This document shows, piece by piece, positions 18,308-26,904 of a stretch of DNA of 64,000 nt. Each line of letters begins with the position of its first letter. The first letter of the stretch is position 1. Under the pieces are notes generated by a model. It saw only the letters and a program-made list of their open reading frames with translations. It made no database searches and had not been told where the DNA came from. The translations under genes were made by a program, and so were the position numbers. Origin of the DNA: Brucella intermedia LMG 3301 (GTDB taxonomy: Bacteria > Pseudomonadota > Alphaproteobacteria > Rhizobiales > Rhizobiaceae); the NCBI RefSeq assembly GCF_000182645.1, contig NZ_ACQA01000001.1:1-64000 (forward strand). Direction: 5' to 3'.

Positions 18308-19057
18308 ATGCTGCAGACCTTAAAGACCCTCACGCTGATTCCCGCACGGATGGCCTCCACGCGCCTGCCGAACAAGCCGCTTGCCGATATTTGCGGCAAG
18401 CCGATGATCGTCCATGTGGCCGATCGCGCGGCGGCTGCGAAGCTGGGCCGGACGGTGGTTGCTACCGACAGCGAGGAGATTTTTTCGGTCGTGATCGCGC
18501 ATGGCCACGAAGCGATCATGACGCGCGAGGATCACGAATCCGGTTCCGACCGCATTTATGAAGCGCTTTTGAAAGTCGATCCCGCGGGCGAGGTCGATGC
18601 GGTGGTCAATGTTCAGGGCGACCTGCCGACCATCGATCCGGACATCATCCGCCGCGCGCTTCTGCCGCTGGAAGACGGACCTGCCGACATTGCGACGCTT
18701 GGCGTCGAAATCGAGGAAGAATCAGAAAAGACCAATCCGAGCGTGGTGAAGATCGTGGGCTCGCCGCTGGCAGGCAACAGCCGCCTGCGCGCGCTCTATT
18801 TCACTCGCGCAACCGCGCCCTATGGCGAAGGTCCGCTCTATCATCATATCGGCCTTTACGCCTATCGCCGCCCGGCGCTCGAACGCTTTGTGAAGCTTGG
18901 GCCGTCGCCTTTGGAAAAGCGGGAAAAACTGGAACAATTGCGGGCTCTCGAAGCCGGAATGCGCATCGATGTCGAACTGGTGAAGACCGTGCCGCTCGGC
19001 GTGGACACGCAGGCTGATCTTGACCGAGCGCGCCTTCTTGTCGCAAAGGGTATCTGA
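18308..19057 (+). CDS. kdsB: 3-deoxy-manno-octulosonate cytidylyltransferase
   Basis: Activates Kdo to CMP-Kdo for the lipopolysaccharide inner core. The 249 residues begin with the nucleotide-binding motif [19 protein letters not shown], followed by ATDSEEI, the [11 protein letters not shown] segment (here [10 protein letters not shown]) and VNVQGDLP. The C-terminal [10 protein letters not shown] and GVDTQADL are also typical. The ATG follows AAGAGGCG. pheA starts 30 bases downstream, so the two may share a transcript. Confidence 0.95.
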   Translation: MLQTLKTLTLIPARMASTRLPNKPLADICGKPMIVHVADRAAAAKLGRTVVATDSEEIFSVVIAHGHEAIMTREDHESGSDRIYEALLKVDPAGEVDAVVNVQGDLPTIDPDIIRRALLPLEDGPADIATLGVEIEEESEKTNPSVVKIVGSPLAGNSRLRALYFTRATAPYGEGPLYHHIGLYAYRRPALERFVKLGPSPLEKREKLEQLRALEAGMRIDVELVKTVPLGVDTQADLDRARLLVAKGI

Positions 19058-19087
19058 CGACCGCCGTCGAGCGGCAATTGAGAAAGC

Positions 19088-19960
19088 ATGGACACGATGA
19101 AGACCAACAGGATTTCCTTCCAGGGTGAAGCGGGCGCAAATTCCGATACGGCGTGCCGCAACATGTTTCCCGACATGGAGCCTTTGCCGTGCCCGACTTT
19201 CGAGGATGCCTTCAACGCGGTTGAAACCGGCGCCGCCGACCTTGCGATGATCCCCATCGAGAACACGCTGGCCGGTCGCGTCGCGGATATTCATTATCTG
19301 CTGCCGCTTGCCGACATGCACATCATTGGCGAATATTTCCTGCCGATCCATTTCCAGCTCATGGTGCTTCCGGGCGTCAAGCGCGAGGAAATCAAGACCG
19401 TTCACAGCCACGTCCATGCGCTCGGCCAATGCCGCAACGTCATCCGCCAGAATGGCTGGAAAGGCGTCATCGCGGGCGATACGGCAGGGGCTGCGCGTCT
19501 CGTCGCCGACATGAAGGACCGTTCGATGGCGGCGCTTGCGCCAAGCCTTGCTGCCGATCTCTACGGCCTCGATATTCTGGAAGAAAATGTCGAGGATTCG
19601 GAAGACAACGTGACCCGCTTCGTGGTCCTGTCCAAGAACAAGCAATGGGCGCCGCGTCCGGAAAACGGCGAGCGCATCGTGACGACTTTTGTCTTCCGCG
19701 TGCGCAACGTCCCGGCTGCGCTCTACAAGGCGCTGGGCGGCTTTGCCACCAATGGCATCAACATGACCAAACTCGAAAGCTACCAGATCGGCGGGCGTTT
19801 CATCGCCACGCAGTTCTATGCCGATGTCGAGGGACACCCGGAAGACCCCAATCTCCAGCTCGCGCTGGAGGAACTGCGCTTCTTCACCAAGGAAGTACGC
19901 ATTCTCGGCGTCTATCAAGGCAGCGATATTCGCGGCACGCAGTTGCTCGCCGCCGAGTAA
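19088..19960 (+). CDS. pheA: Prephenate dehydratase (monofunctional, with ACT domain)
   Basis: Converts prephenate to phenylpyruvate in phenylalanine synthesis. The 290-residue protein has an N-terminal PDT domain (RISFQGEAGANSDTA, IPIENTLAGRV, and the catalytic DNVTRFVVL near residue 175) and a C-terminal ACT domain. There is no chorismate mutase domain. In the ACT domain the usual TKIESRP motif for phenylalanine binding reads TKLESYQIGGR, so feedback sensing may differ from that of the E. coli enzyme. It follows kdsB by 30 bases and converges with nudC. Confidence 0.94.
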   Translation: MDTMKTNRISFQGEAGANSDTACRNMFPDMEPLPCPTFEDAFNAVETGAADLAMIPIENTLAGRVADIHYLLPLADMHIIGEYFLPIHFQLMVLPGVKREEIKTVHSHVHALGQCRNVIRQNGWKGVIAGDTAGAARLVADMKDRSMAALAPSLAADLYGLDILEENVEDSEDNVTRFVVLSKNKQWAPRPENGERIVTTFVFRVRNVPAALYKALGGFATNGINMTKLESYQIGGRFIATQFYADVEGHPEDPNLQLALEELRFFTKEVRILGVYQGSDIRGTQLLAAE

Positions 19961-19981
19961 TTCAGAGAATATCGGGCGGGA

Positions 19982-20782
19982 TCAGTTTTCCGCCCAGGCT
20001 TTTATCAGATGGGTTGCGATGGCGCCGGACGGCGGCACCCGCAACCCGTTTTCATGTGTACCCGCCAGCATGGTGCGCACTTCGGCCCTGGAGAACCAGC
20101 GGCCGTCTTCCAGCTCCGAGCGGTCGATGGTGAAATCGTCGCTCAAGACCTCGGCATGACAGCCGATCATCAGCGAATAGGGAAACGGCCAGGGCTGGCT
20201 CGCGTGATAGGCGACGCGGCCGATGGAGAGCCCCATTTCCTCCACACTTTCACGGCGCACGGCGGCCTCGATCGTTTCGCCATGCTCGATAAAGCCTGCA
20301 AGACAGGAATAGGAGCCGGGCGCGAAATGCGGCCCACGCGCCAGAATGCATTTCTCGCCGCGCACCGGCAGCATGATGGCTACCGGATCGGTGCGTGGAA
20401 AATGTTCGGCGCCACAGTTCGGGCATTGCCGCTTGGCCCCGCCGGCACGCATGTCGGTTTTTGTGCCGCAGCGCCCGCAGTATCGATGATTGGTGTGCCA
20501 CGCGGTGAGCGCCGCCGCCTGCGCCAGCGCGCCGAGCAGGTCGGCTGAAACCAGCCCTTCCGTATAGATGCTGCGATAATCCTGCAGCCGGAACGGCGCT
20601 TCCATCGTTTCCGGATCAAGCGGGGTCGTCAGCGCCACGATAGGCACGCCGTCCTGAAGGCCGAGCAGGATGGGCTCATGAAGCTCCGCCGCAAATTCCT
20701 TCGCCTCGCCGAGGCGGAACAGCGCGCGCGGCGCTTTCTCATCGGCATAGTCGAGAAGCAGCCTGTTGCCGCCCAGCAGCAT
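19982..20782 (-). CDS. nudC: NADH pyrophosphatase NudC, intact zinc-ribbon and Nudix part
   Basis: NudC hydrolyses NAD(H) to NMN(H) and AMP and can remove NAD caps from RNA. This 266-residue frame holds the four-cysteine zinc ribbon (CGRCGTKTDM...CPNCG), a complete Nudix box (GFIEHGETIEAAVRRESVEE) and the NADH-specific SQPWPFPYS motif. The family is normally about 310 residues. The missing N-terminus is present upstream (20783-20924) in another frame, separated by a one-base shift at the C run 20870-20873. If real, translation would have to start at ATG 20782 and the product would lack part of its N-terminal domain. Confidence 0.85.
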   Translation of the reverse strand: MLLGGNRLLLDYADEKAPRALFRLGEAKEFAAELHEPILLGLQDGVPIVALTTPLDPETMEAPFRLQDYRSIYTEGLVSADLLGALAQAAALTAWHTNHRYCGRCGTKTDMRAGGAKRQCPNCGAEHFPRTDPVAIMLPVRGEKCILARGPHFAPGSYSCLAGFIEHGETIEAAVRRESVEEMGLSIGRVAYHASQPWPFPYSLMIGCHAEVLSDDFTIDRSELEDGRWFSRAEVRTMLAGTHENGLRVPPSGAIATHLIKAWAEN

Positions 20783-20924
20783 GATTCGCGTTTCGGGAAG
20801 TTCCAGCGCCGTGAAGGCAGAATCATCCTGCCGCTTTTCGGACTGGCGGTCGATCCGGTTGCCGGAAAACCCCGACAGATCGACTCGGTTCTATTTCCGG
20901 CAGGTCGTAGAGACGGAAAGCCAT
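20783..20924 (-). pseudogene. nudC: Frame-shifted N-terminal part of nudC
   Basis: On the minus strand, ATG at 20924 opens MAFRLYDLPEIEPSRSVG and then leaves the nudC frame at the run GGGG (plus-strand C run 20870-20873). In the frame of the main nudC body the same DNA reads GFSGNRIDRQSEKRQDDS, the expected NudC N-terminal sequence. Removing one G joins them. Upstream in the downstream frame is a TAG stop with no start codon before the ATG at 20782. This is either a true mutation or a sequencing error. Confidence 0.75.
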
Positions 20925-20962
20925 GGTGTTCTCGAATATTGTTCAGGGGGATCAGAAGCCTG

Positions 20963-20989
20963 TCCCGAAGCTGTGAATGGTTTTCGGGA
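20963..20989. repeat. Short palindrome of the CCCGAA-GTGAA-GGTTTTCGGG type
   Basis: TCCCGAA (20963-20969) pairs with TTCGGGA (20983-20989) around CTGTGAATGGTT. The element matches, with few differences, the cores at 44687-44729 and 46026-46068. It lies between the start of nudC and the end of the HIT gene. Confidence 0.6.
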
Positions 20990-21009
20990 AGTGGCGTGTT
21001 CAACCGGAT

Positions 21010-21414
21010 CTACAGCGCCGCGAGAATATCGGCGATCAGCCGGTGGGCGTCCTTTTCGTCATAGGTCTCGCGGGTGCCGAAGCCCCAGACGGGGCCGGGC
21101 CAGCCCGCATCGCCCTCGCTGCGGGCGATCACATGCAGATGCAGCTGGCGCACGATATTGCCGAGCGCGCCGGTATTGATCTTGTGGCACGCCGTCACGG
21201 ACTTGAGCGCCTGCGCCACGATGCCGGTCTCGAACGTCAGCATGGTCTGGTCCAGCGGCGTCATGTCGTGAATTTCAGTGAGGTCAGGGCGGCGCGGCAC
21301 CAGGATCAGCCACGGCCAGCGCCGGTCGTTCATCAGCCGAAGCTCGCACAGGCCGAGCTTGGCGACAAAAAACGTGTCGGCATTGAGCCGTTTATCGAGT
21401 TCGAATTGTTCCAT
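21010..21414 (-). CDS. HIT-family protein
   Basis: A 134-residue histidine-triad nucleotide-binding protein, probably a small hydrolase or transferase acting on nucleoside phosphate substrates. The triad region is QLHLHVIARSEGDAGWPGPV (about residue 94), the variant found in proteobacterial HIT proteins with HxHxI rather than HxHxH. The preceding DLTEIHDMTPLDQTMLTFE helix is also family-typical. It lies just upstream of nudC on the minus strand, with a repeat between, and is divergent from the SRP RNA gene. The exact substrate is unknown. Confidence 0.87.
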   Translation of the reverse strand: MEQFELDKRLNADTFFVAKLGLCELRLMNDRRWPWLILVPRRPDLTEIHDMTPLDQTMLTFETGIVAQALKSVTACHKINTGALGNIVRQLHLHVIARSEGDAGWPGPVWGFGTRETYDEKDAHRLIADILAAL

Positions 21415-21502
21415 AAGCGGTTTCTATCAGTTTTTTTCGCCCGGCGCTTGCTTTTTGCACGGTGCCCTTCTTGCATTTTGCTTCACAATTGACGATATGC
21501 AA

Positions 21503-21604
21503 GCCGGGAGGTTGGTGGTGGACGAGCCACTCGCCAACCGGGTCAGGTCCGGAAGGAAGCAGCCCTAACGAGCCACGGCACGGGTCATCGTGCCAGCCTC
21601 CCAC
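21503..21604 (+). ncRNA. ffs: 4.5S RNA, signal recognition particle RNA (small bacterial type)
   Basis: The conserved SRP RNA apical loop is present: GGTCAGGTCCGGAAGGAAGC followed by AGCCC (21541-21565). The arms around it pair, with GGGAGG near 21506 matching CCTCCC near 21597-21602. About 100 bases in total fits the small bacterial SRP RNA that binds Ffh for membrane protein targeting. The ends are placed by pairing and may be off by several bases. It lies just upstream of dnaX, a frequent arrangement. Confidence 0.92.
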
Positions 21605-21723
21605 CCTTTCTCACGACGCCGACGACTGTTGATGGGTAGCCTCTTTGGTTGACGTCGCTCATGCGTCCGGTCCAAACTGGCGACTGGGAAAAAAGCGGAA
21701 CAGGAAGAACGGAAGGGCAGCTC

Positions 21724-23556
21724 ATGGACACAAAATCCGCCGGCTTTGCTGCCGATGGGGCCTATCGCGTTCTCGCCCGCAAATATCGCCCCCAGAATTT
21801 CAACGATCTCATCGGCCAGGAGCCGATGGTCCGCACGCTCAAGAACGCGTTCGAGACAGGCCGCATCGCGCAGGCCTGGATGCTCACCGGCGTTCGCGGG
21901 GTCGGTAAGACCACGACGGCGCGCATTCTGGCGCGCGCGCTCAACTACAAGACCGATACGGTTGACCAGCCGACCATCGACCTTTCCGTGCCGGGCGAAA
22001 ACTGCCAGGCGATCATGGAAGGCCGCCATGTCGACGTGATCGAGATGGACGCCGCCTCGCATACCGGCATCGACGACATTCGCGAGATCATCGAGCAGGT
22101 GCGTTACCGCCCGGTCTCCGCGCGCTACAAGGTCTATATCATCGACGAAGTGCACATGCTTTCCACTGCCGCCTTCAACGGCTTGTTGAAGACGCTAGAA
22201 GAGCCGCCCCCGCACGTCAAGTTCATCTTCGCCACCACGGAAATCCGAAAAGTGCCGATCACGGTCCTGTCGCGCTGCCAGCGCTTCGACCTGCGCCGCA
22301 TCGAATCGGGCACGCTAGCCGCACATCTGCGCCGCATCGCGGAAGCGGAAGAGATCGCGGTGGACGACGCGTCGCTCGCCATGATCGCCCGCGCAGGCGA
22401 AGGCTCGGCCCGCGATTCGCTGTCGATCTTCGATCAGGCCATTGCGCATGGCGCTGGCGCCGTCACGGCGGAAGCCGTGCGCTCCATGCTGGGCCTTGCC
22501 GACCGCGCCCGTATCATCGACCTGTTCGAGATGCTGATGCGCGGCGATGTCGCTGGCGCGCTGACCGAGTTTCGCGCGCAATATGATGTGGGCGCCGATC
22601 CGTCGGTCGTGCTGACCGATCTTGCCGATTTCAACCATCTGGTGACGCGCCTGCGCTTTACGCCGGATGTGGCGGAAGACGTGTCGCTGTCGGAAGACGA
22701 GCGTGTGCGCGGCCGCGAATTCGCGCAGAAGCTTTCCGTCCGCGTGCTGTCGCGCACCTGGCAGATGCTGCTCAAGGGCATTGCGGAAGTCGACACGGCG
22801 ACGAGGCCGGTACAGGCTGCCGAAATGCTTTTGATCCGGCTTGCCCATGCAGCCGATCTGCCGACGCTGGACGAAGCGATCCGCGGTCTCGACAATGGTT
22901 CGGTTGCAGCGCCGCGCCCGCAGCCGGGCAGCCCGCGCCCGAATGGCGGCGGCGGTCAGCCTGAAGCGCGCTTTGCCGCCGATGCGGTTGGCTCGTCTTC
23001 GATGGCTCCCGCCTCCGGCGGTCCGGCCACGGCCATGCGTATCGTGGAAACGCCGCCGCAGCCGGTTGAGCCATCGGTCGCGCCGCAGCAATTCGTGGAG
23101 CCGACGCCACAACCTTCAGTTCCGATCAACAGCCTGCACGATGTCGTCGCGCTTGCCGACAAGCACCGCGACATGCAGTTCAAGATTCTGGTCAAGAGCT
23201 GTGTGCGCCTTGCATCCATTGCACCCGGCCGGCTCGAAATCGGCCTGACCGACGACGCGCCAAAATCGCTGCCGAGCGACATCTCACAGCGCCTCCTGAA
23301 CTGGACCGGCATTCGCTGGATCGTTACCGTCGCCCGCGACGTGGCGGGGCAGACCATTTCGGAGGCGGAGACCGAGCGCCGCGACAATCTGGTGACCGAC
23401 GCCCGCGCCGATCCCGATGTTGCCGCCATTCTCGCGGCCTTTCCGGGCGCGAAGATCACCGACGTGCGCATCGCCGTGCCGGAACAGAATGACGACGAGG
23501 ACATTGACCTCGATGCAATACCGGAAACACCCGGTGCGCTGTCTGAAGACGACTGA
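21724..23556 (+). CDS. dnaX: DNA polymerase III subunit gamma/tau
   Basis: The clamp-loader ATPase that connects polymerase cores. The 610-residue protein begins YRVLARKYRPQNFNDLIGQ, with Walker A GVRGVGKTT (about residue 57), Walker B IIDEVHMLS, and sensor FATTEIRKVPITVLSRCQRF. A Pro/Ala-rich linker (about residues 400-480) precedes a C-terminal tau-like domain. GGAAGGGC lies before ATG 21724; an upstream in-frame ATG at 21649 is considered too early. No A AAA AAG slippery site was noticed, so a separate gamma form is uncertain. ybaB and recR follow. Confidence 0.95.
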   Translation: MDTKSAGFAADGAYRVLARKYRPQNFNDLIGQEPMVRTLKNAFETGRIAQAWMLTGVRGVGKTTTARILARALNYKTDTVDQPTIDLSVPGENCQAIMEGRHVDVIEMDAASHTGIDDIREIIEQVRYRPVSARYKVYIIDEVHMLSTAAFNGLLKTLEEPPPHVKFIFATTEIRKVPITVLSRCQRFDLRRIESGTLAAHLRRIAEAEEIAVDDASLAMIARAGEGSARDSLSIFDQAIAHGAGAVTAEAVRSMLGLADRARIIDLFEMLMRGDVAGALTEFRAQYDVGADPSVVLTDLADFNHLVTRLRFTPDVAEDVSLSEDERVRGREFAQKLSVRVLSRTWQMLLKGIAEVDTATRPVQAAEMLLIRLAHAADLPTLDEAIRGLDNGSVAAPRPQPGSPRPNGGGGQPEARFAADAVGSSSMAPASGGPATAMRIVETPPQPVEPSVAPQQFVEPTPQPSVPINSLHDVVALADKHRDMQFKILVKSCVRLASIAPGRLEIGLTDDAPKSLPSDISQRLLNWTGIRWIVTVARDVAGQTISEAETERRDNLVTDARADPDVAAILAAFPGAKITDVRIAVPEQNDDEDIDLDAIPETPGALSEDD

Positions 23557-23580
23557 ATTACGGAATGATGGAGTAAACCC

Positions 23581-23904
23581 ATGCGTGACATGATGGGCAT
23601 GATGAAGCAGGCGAAGGAATTGCAGGCCAAGATGAAGGCCATGCAGGACGAGATCGCCAATCTGGAGGCCTCGGCCTCTTCCGGCGGCGGGCTGGTGACG
23701 ATCACGCTGTCCGGCAAGGGCACCCTGTCGGCTTTGAAGATCGACCCGACTTTGATGAAGGAAGAAGAGGTGGAAATCCTCGAAGACCTGATCATCGCGG
23801 CGCATAACGACGCCAAGGCCAAGCTGGAAGCGGCCATGGCCGAAAAGACGCAGTCGCTCACCGCCGGCCTGCCGATCCCTCCGGGGTTTAAGCTGCCGTT
23901 TTAA
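23581..23904 (+). CDS. YbaB/EbfC family nucleoid-associated protein
   Basis: A 107-residue DNA-binding protein. It starts with a methionine-rich helix ([22 protein letters not shown]) followed by the compact YbaB fold with [18 protein letters not shown] and the PPGFKLPF end. It lies between dnaX and recR, the conserved order for this family, with GGAG upstream of the ATG. It dimerises and coats DNA in other bacteria; a link to replication or repair is suggested by its neighbours. Confidence 0.93.
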   Translation: MRDMMGMMKQAKELQAKMKAMQDEIANLEASASSGGGLVTITLSGKGTLSALKIDPTLMKEEEVEILEDLIIAAHNDAKAKLEAAMAEKTQSLTAGLPIPPGFKLPF

Positions 23905-23908
23905 GGCA

Positions 23909-24020
23909 GTAGGGGAATAAGGGAGTAGGGGAGTATGTTTTGGTGGGCTGACTGCCGCCATACCGCATATTCCCTTGATCCCGTTCCCTACTCCCTTATT
24001 CCCCTATTCCCTTACTCCCT
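23909..24020. repeat. Inverted arrays of degenerate GGGAATA/GGGAGTA heptamers
   Basis: The left arm (about 23909-23936) reads AGTAGGGGAATAAGGGAGTA and on, made of 7-8-base units. The right arm (about 23966-24020) is the complementary CCCTTA/TCCCCTA series, with an exact TTCCCTACTCCCTTATTCCC match. Between them lie about 30 unique bases. The arms could form a long hairpin in the ybaB-recR message. The right arm ends 8 bases before recR. Confidence 0.75.
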
Positions 24021-24027
24021 TAAGCCA

Positions 24028-24633
24028 ATGTCCAAACGAATAGCCGGTCCAGAAATCGAACGTCTCATCCAACTCCTGGCCCGTGTGCCGGGGCTTGGAC
24101 CGCGTTCGGCCCGTCGCGCGGCGCTGCATCTCATCAAGAAGAAGGAAGCGCTTCTGGTGCCGCTTGGCGGCGCCATGCAGGAGGCCGCCGAAAAGGTGCG
24201 CATCTGTTCGTGCTGCGGCAATGTCGACACAAGCGATCCGTGCACGATCTGCACCGATGAGCGCCGCGACCCCGCCACCCTCATCGTGGTGGAGGATGTT
24301 TCCGATCTCTGGGCATTAGAGCGCGCCGGTACGATGAATGTGCGCTATCATGTTCTGGGCGGTCGCCTGTCGCCGCTCGATGGCATCGGCCCGGACGATC
24401 TCAACATCAAGGGACTGGTGGAGCGCGTCGCCGCCGGTGAAATCAGGGAAGTGATTCTGGCAGTCAACGCCACCGTCGAAGGCCAGACCACCGCGCATTA
24501 CATCACCGACCAGCTTTCGAGCTTCGACGTGCGCGTGACACGGCTGGCCCACGGCGTTCCGGTCGGGGGCGAACTCGATTATCTGGATGAAGGCACGCTT
24601 GCTGCCGCCTTGCGGGCAAGAACCACCCTTTAG
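24028..24633 (+). CDS. recR: Recombination mediator protein RecR
   Basis: Helps RecF and RecO load RecA onto gapped DNA. The 201 residues contain the helix-hairpin-helix [17 protein letters not shown], the zinc site [16 protein letters not shown] (about residue 57) and a Toprim domain ([15 protein letters not shown], then [17 protein letters not shown]). The ATG at 24028 gives exactly the family length; the open frame extends upstream into the heptamer repeats, which is unlikely to be coding. The ribosome-binding site is weak, so translation may depend on ybaB or on the upstream hairpin. Confidence 0.95.
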   Translation: MSKRIAGPEIERLIQLLARVPGLGPRSARRAALHLIKKKEALLVPLGGAMQEAAEKVRICSCCGNVDTSDPCTICTDERRDPATLIVVEDVSDLWALERAGTMNVRYHVLGGRLSPLDGIGPDDLNIKGLVERVAAGEIREVILAVNATVEGQTTAHYITDQLSSFDVRVTRLAHGVPVGGELDYLDEGTLAAALRARTTL

Positions 24634-24649
24634 AACTAATGGAGAAGGC

Positions 24650-25909
24650 ATGGCAGCGGGAAATTGGAAGCATAGCCTGAAGATTGGTCTTGCACTGGTT
24701 GCCAGCCTTGCCATTTCTCCCGCCATCGCCGCGCCGTCCAAAGCGCAGGTTGAAAACCAGTATCGCAGCTGGCTGGAAAAGGACCTCTGGCCGGAAGCGA
24801 AGGCGGCAGGCGTATCCCGCGCCGTCTTCGATCAGGCCTTCACCGGTGTCTCGATCAACTGGAAACTGCCCGATCTCGTCATTCCCGGCGAAAAGCCCTC
24901 GACGCCGAAAGAGCAGAAACAGGCTGAATTCGGTGCGCCCGGCAAATATTTCAATGCCAGGACGATGAGCGCCGTCACAAGCGGCGGACAGGCGCGCTAT
25001 GGCCAATATGCCAGCCTCCTCAAGCGCATCGAACAGAAATACGGCGTTCCGGGGCCGATCCTGCTTGCCGTCTGGGGCCGTGAATCCGGCTTCGGCACGG
25101 TCAAGATTCCCTACAATGCCTACGAGGTTCTCGGCACCAAGGCGTTTATGGCGACCAGGAAGGACATGTTCCGCAAGGAACTGATTGCCGCTCTCGAAAT
25201 CGCTTCCAGGGGCTATATTGATGAAAGCGCCATGAAAAGCTCATGGGCGGGCGCGCTCGGCCAGCCGCAATTCATGCCGACTTCCTATCTGAAGCACGCC
25301 GTCGATTTCGACGGTGACGGCAAGCGCGACATCTGGAATTCGGTCCCCGATACGCTCGCCTCCATCGCCAATTATCTGAAACTGCATGGCTGGCAGAAGG
25401 GGCGCGACTGGGGCTTTGAGGTCAGCGTTCCGCAGAACGTGTCCTGTTCGCTGGAAGGACCTGATCAGGGCAAGACGATTGCCGAATGGGCAAAGCTCGG
25501 CATTACGCGGGTGAATGGCAAACCATTTCCGGCCAATGAAATGAAGGGCGAGGGCTTCCTGCTCATGCCCGCCGGTCGCTATGGCCCGGCCTTCGTGGTG
25601 AGCCCGAACTTCTACGTGCTCAAGGACTATAATATGAGCGATCTTTATGCGCTCTTCATCGGCCATGTCGGTGATCGCATCGCCTATGGCGCGGGCGATT
25701 TCAGTCGCGCATGGGGCGATGTCGGCTCCATGTATCGCTCCGATATCGGCGCGATGCAGAAGCGCATGCAGGCGCTGGGCTATGATGTCGGCAAGCCGGA
25801 TGGCCTCCCCGGCTTCAAGACCCGCCGCTCCATTGGCCTGTGGCAGGCGAAGAACGGCATGGCCTCCACCTGCTTCCCGCAGCCGGAATTGTTGCGTCAG
25901 ATCCGCTGA
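24650..25909 (+). CDS. Lytic murein transglycosylase (MltB family) with peptidoglycan-binding domain
   Basis: Cleaves glycan strands of peptidoglycan, leaving anhydro-muramic ends. The 419-residue precursor has a signal peptide (LKIGLALVASLAISPAIAA), an SLT_2 catalytic domain with the active-site glutamate in AVWGRESGFG (about residue 145) and SSWAGALGQPQFMPTSYLKH, and a C-terminal PG_binding_1 domain (MQKRMQALGYDVGKPDGLPG). GGAGAAGG precedes ATG 24650. No lipobox is present, so it is probably periplasmic rather than lipid-anchored. Its end overlaps the convergent lysR gene by 13 bases. Confidence 0.93.
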   Translation: MAAGNWKHSLKIGLALVASLAISPAIAAPSKAQVENQYRSWLEKDLWPEAKAAGVSRAVFDQAFTGVSINWKLPDLVIPGEKPSTPKEQKQAEFGAPGKYFNARTMSAVTSGGQARYGQYASLLKRIEQKYGVPGPILLAVWGRESGFGTVKIPYNAYEVLGTKAFMATRKDMFRKELIAALEIASRGYIDESAMKSSWAGALGQPQFMPTSYLKHAVDFDGDGKRDIWNSVPDTLASIANYLKLHGWQKGRDWGFEVSVPQNVSCSLEGPDQGKTIAEWAKLGITRVNGKPFPANEMKGEGFLLMPAGRYGPAFVVSPNFYVLKDYNMSDLYALFIGHVGDRIAYGAGDFSRAWGDVGSMYRSDIGAMQKRMQALGYDVGKPDGLPGFKTRRSIGLWQAKNGMASTCFPQPELLRQIR

Positions 25910-26790
25910 TCTCCGCCGCTTAGCAAATTGGCGAAAGACTGAAGCGCTTTCGTCCTGTAGCGGTCATTGTGCTGCAGCATGAGAAACTGGCGTTGCGGCA
26001 GGGCAAAGTCTGCCTTCACCAGCGTTCCGGCTTTCAGATGCGGGGCGGCGACAAGTTCCGATATGGCGGTTACATAATCGCCGGAGCGCACCGCCGAACA
26101 GATGGCCTCGTTCGAGGGCAGTTCCAGCGCCACATGCAGCCGCGCCGGATTGTAGCCGGAAGCGCGCATGGCATCCTCGAAAACGCTGCGCGTTCCCGAT
26201 CCCTGCTCTCGCAATATCCATTTCCCCTCGAAAAGCCGGTCCCAGGTCAGTTTCCCACCCGCGGCCCAGTCATGGTCGGGACGCGCCACCAGAATAAGCT
26301 GGTCGCTTGCAACCTTGGTGATCGACAGCGACGGAGCCTGCACCGCGCCTTCCACAAGGCCGATATCGGCAACGCCTTCCTCCGTCGCCTGGGTCACACT
26401 TTCCGTATTTCCGAGTGTCAGCCGCACATCGATCAGCGGAAACTCGCTGTGAAACCGTGCCAGAAAAGACGGCAGCCAATAGCTGGCAATGGTCTGGCTG
26501 GCATGGATGGCAAGAATGCCGCGCTTGCCGCCGCCAAGTTCGGAAAGCATCCGCTCGGCGGAACGGGCGCGGGCGAGCGTCGCGCGCGCCTCGTCCAGAA
26601 ACAGGCGTCCGTCGCCGGTCAGTTCGATCCGCCGGCCGATGCGGTTGAAAAGCGTTGCGCCGTAGCGATCCTCCATGGTCCGGATGGCCGAACTGACCGC
26701 CGATGGGGTCAGATGCAGGGCTTCCGAGGCCCGCGTCAGGTGTTCGCGTTCGGCAACTTCAATGAAAATTCGCAGCTGTTCCAGTGTCAT
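25897..26790 (-). CDS. LysR-family transcriptional regulator (YeiE-like)
   Basis: A 297-residue regulator with an N-terminal winged helix-turn-helix (LEQLRIFIEVAEREHLTRAS, then LHLTPSAVSSAIRTMEDRYG) and a C-terminal LysR substrate-binding domain. It is divergent from the YeiH-family gene, with 114 bases between them, as E. coli yeiE is beside yeiH. It therefore probably controls that gene. Start codons at 26790 (MTLEQL) or 26802 (MIIAM) are both possible; neither has a clear ribosome-binding site. The inducer is unknown. Confidence 0.88.
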   Translation of the reverse strand: MTLEQLRIFIEVAEREHLTRASEALHLTPSAVSSAIRTMEDRYGATLFNRIGRRIELTGDGRLFLDEARATLARARSAERMLSELGGGKRGILAIHASQTIASYWLPSFLARFHSEFPLIDVRLTLGNTESVTQATEEGVADIGLVEGAVQAPSLSITKVASDQLILVARPDHDWAAGGKLTWDRLFEGKWILREQGSGTRSVFEDAMRASGYNPARLHVALELPSNEAICSAVRSGDYVTAISELVAAPHLKAGTLVKADFALPQRQFLMLQHNDRYRTKALQSFANLLSGGDQRI

Positions 26791-26904
26791 AGCAATGATC
26801 ATTCGATTTTTCTGAATGAAATATGACATATAATGAAATGGATTGAACAGGTAAAATCGGGCATCTGATCGGAAAATATTTCTTTTCAGTGCAGTATTCA
26901 CAAA

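Noticed and set aside
21724..23556. Programmed frameshift producing a gamma form of DnaX
   Set aside because: No A-AAA-AAG type slippery run was found by eye.
23909..24020. CRISPR array in the heptamer repeats
   Set aside because: Units are only 7-8 bases, contiguous without spacers, and inverted in the second half.
23935..24027. N-terminal extension of recR
   Set aside because: The extra residues come from the heptamer repeats and RecR is normally 201 residues, starting at 24028.
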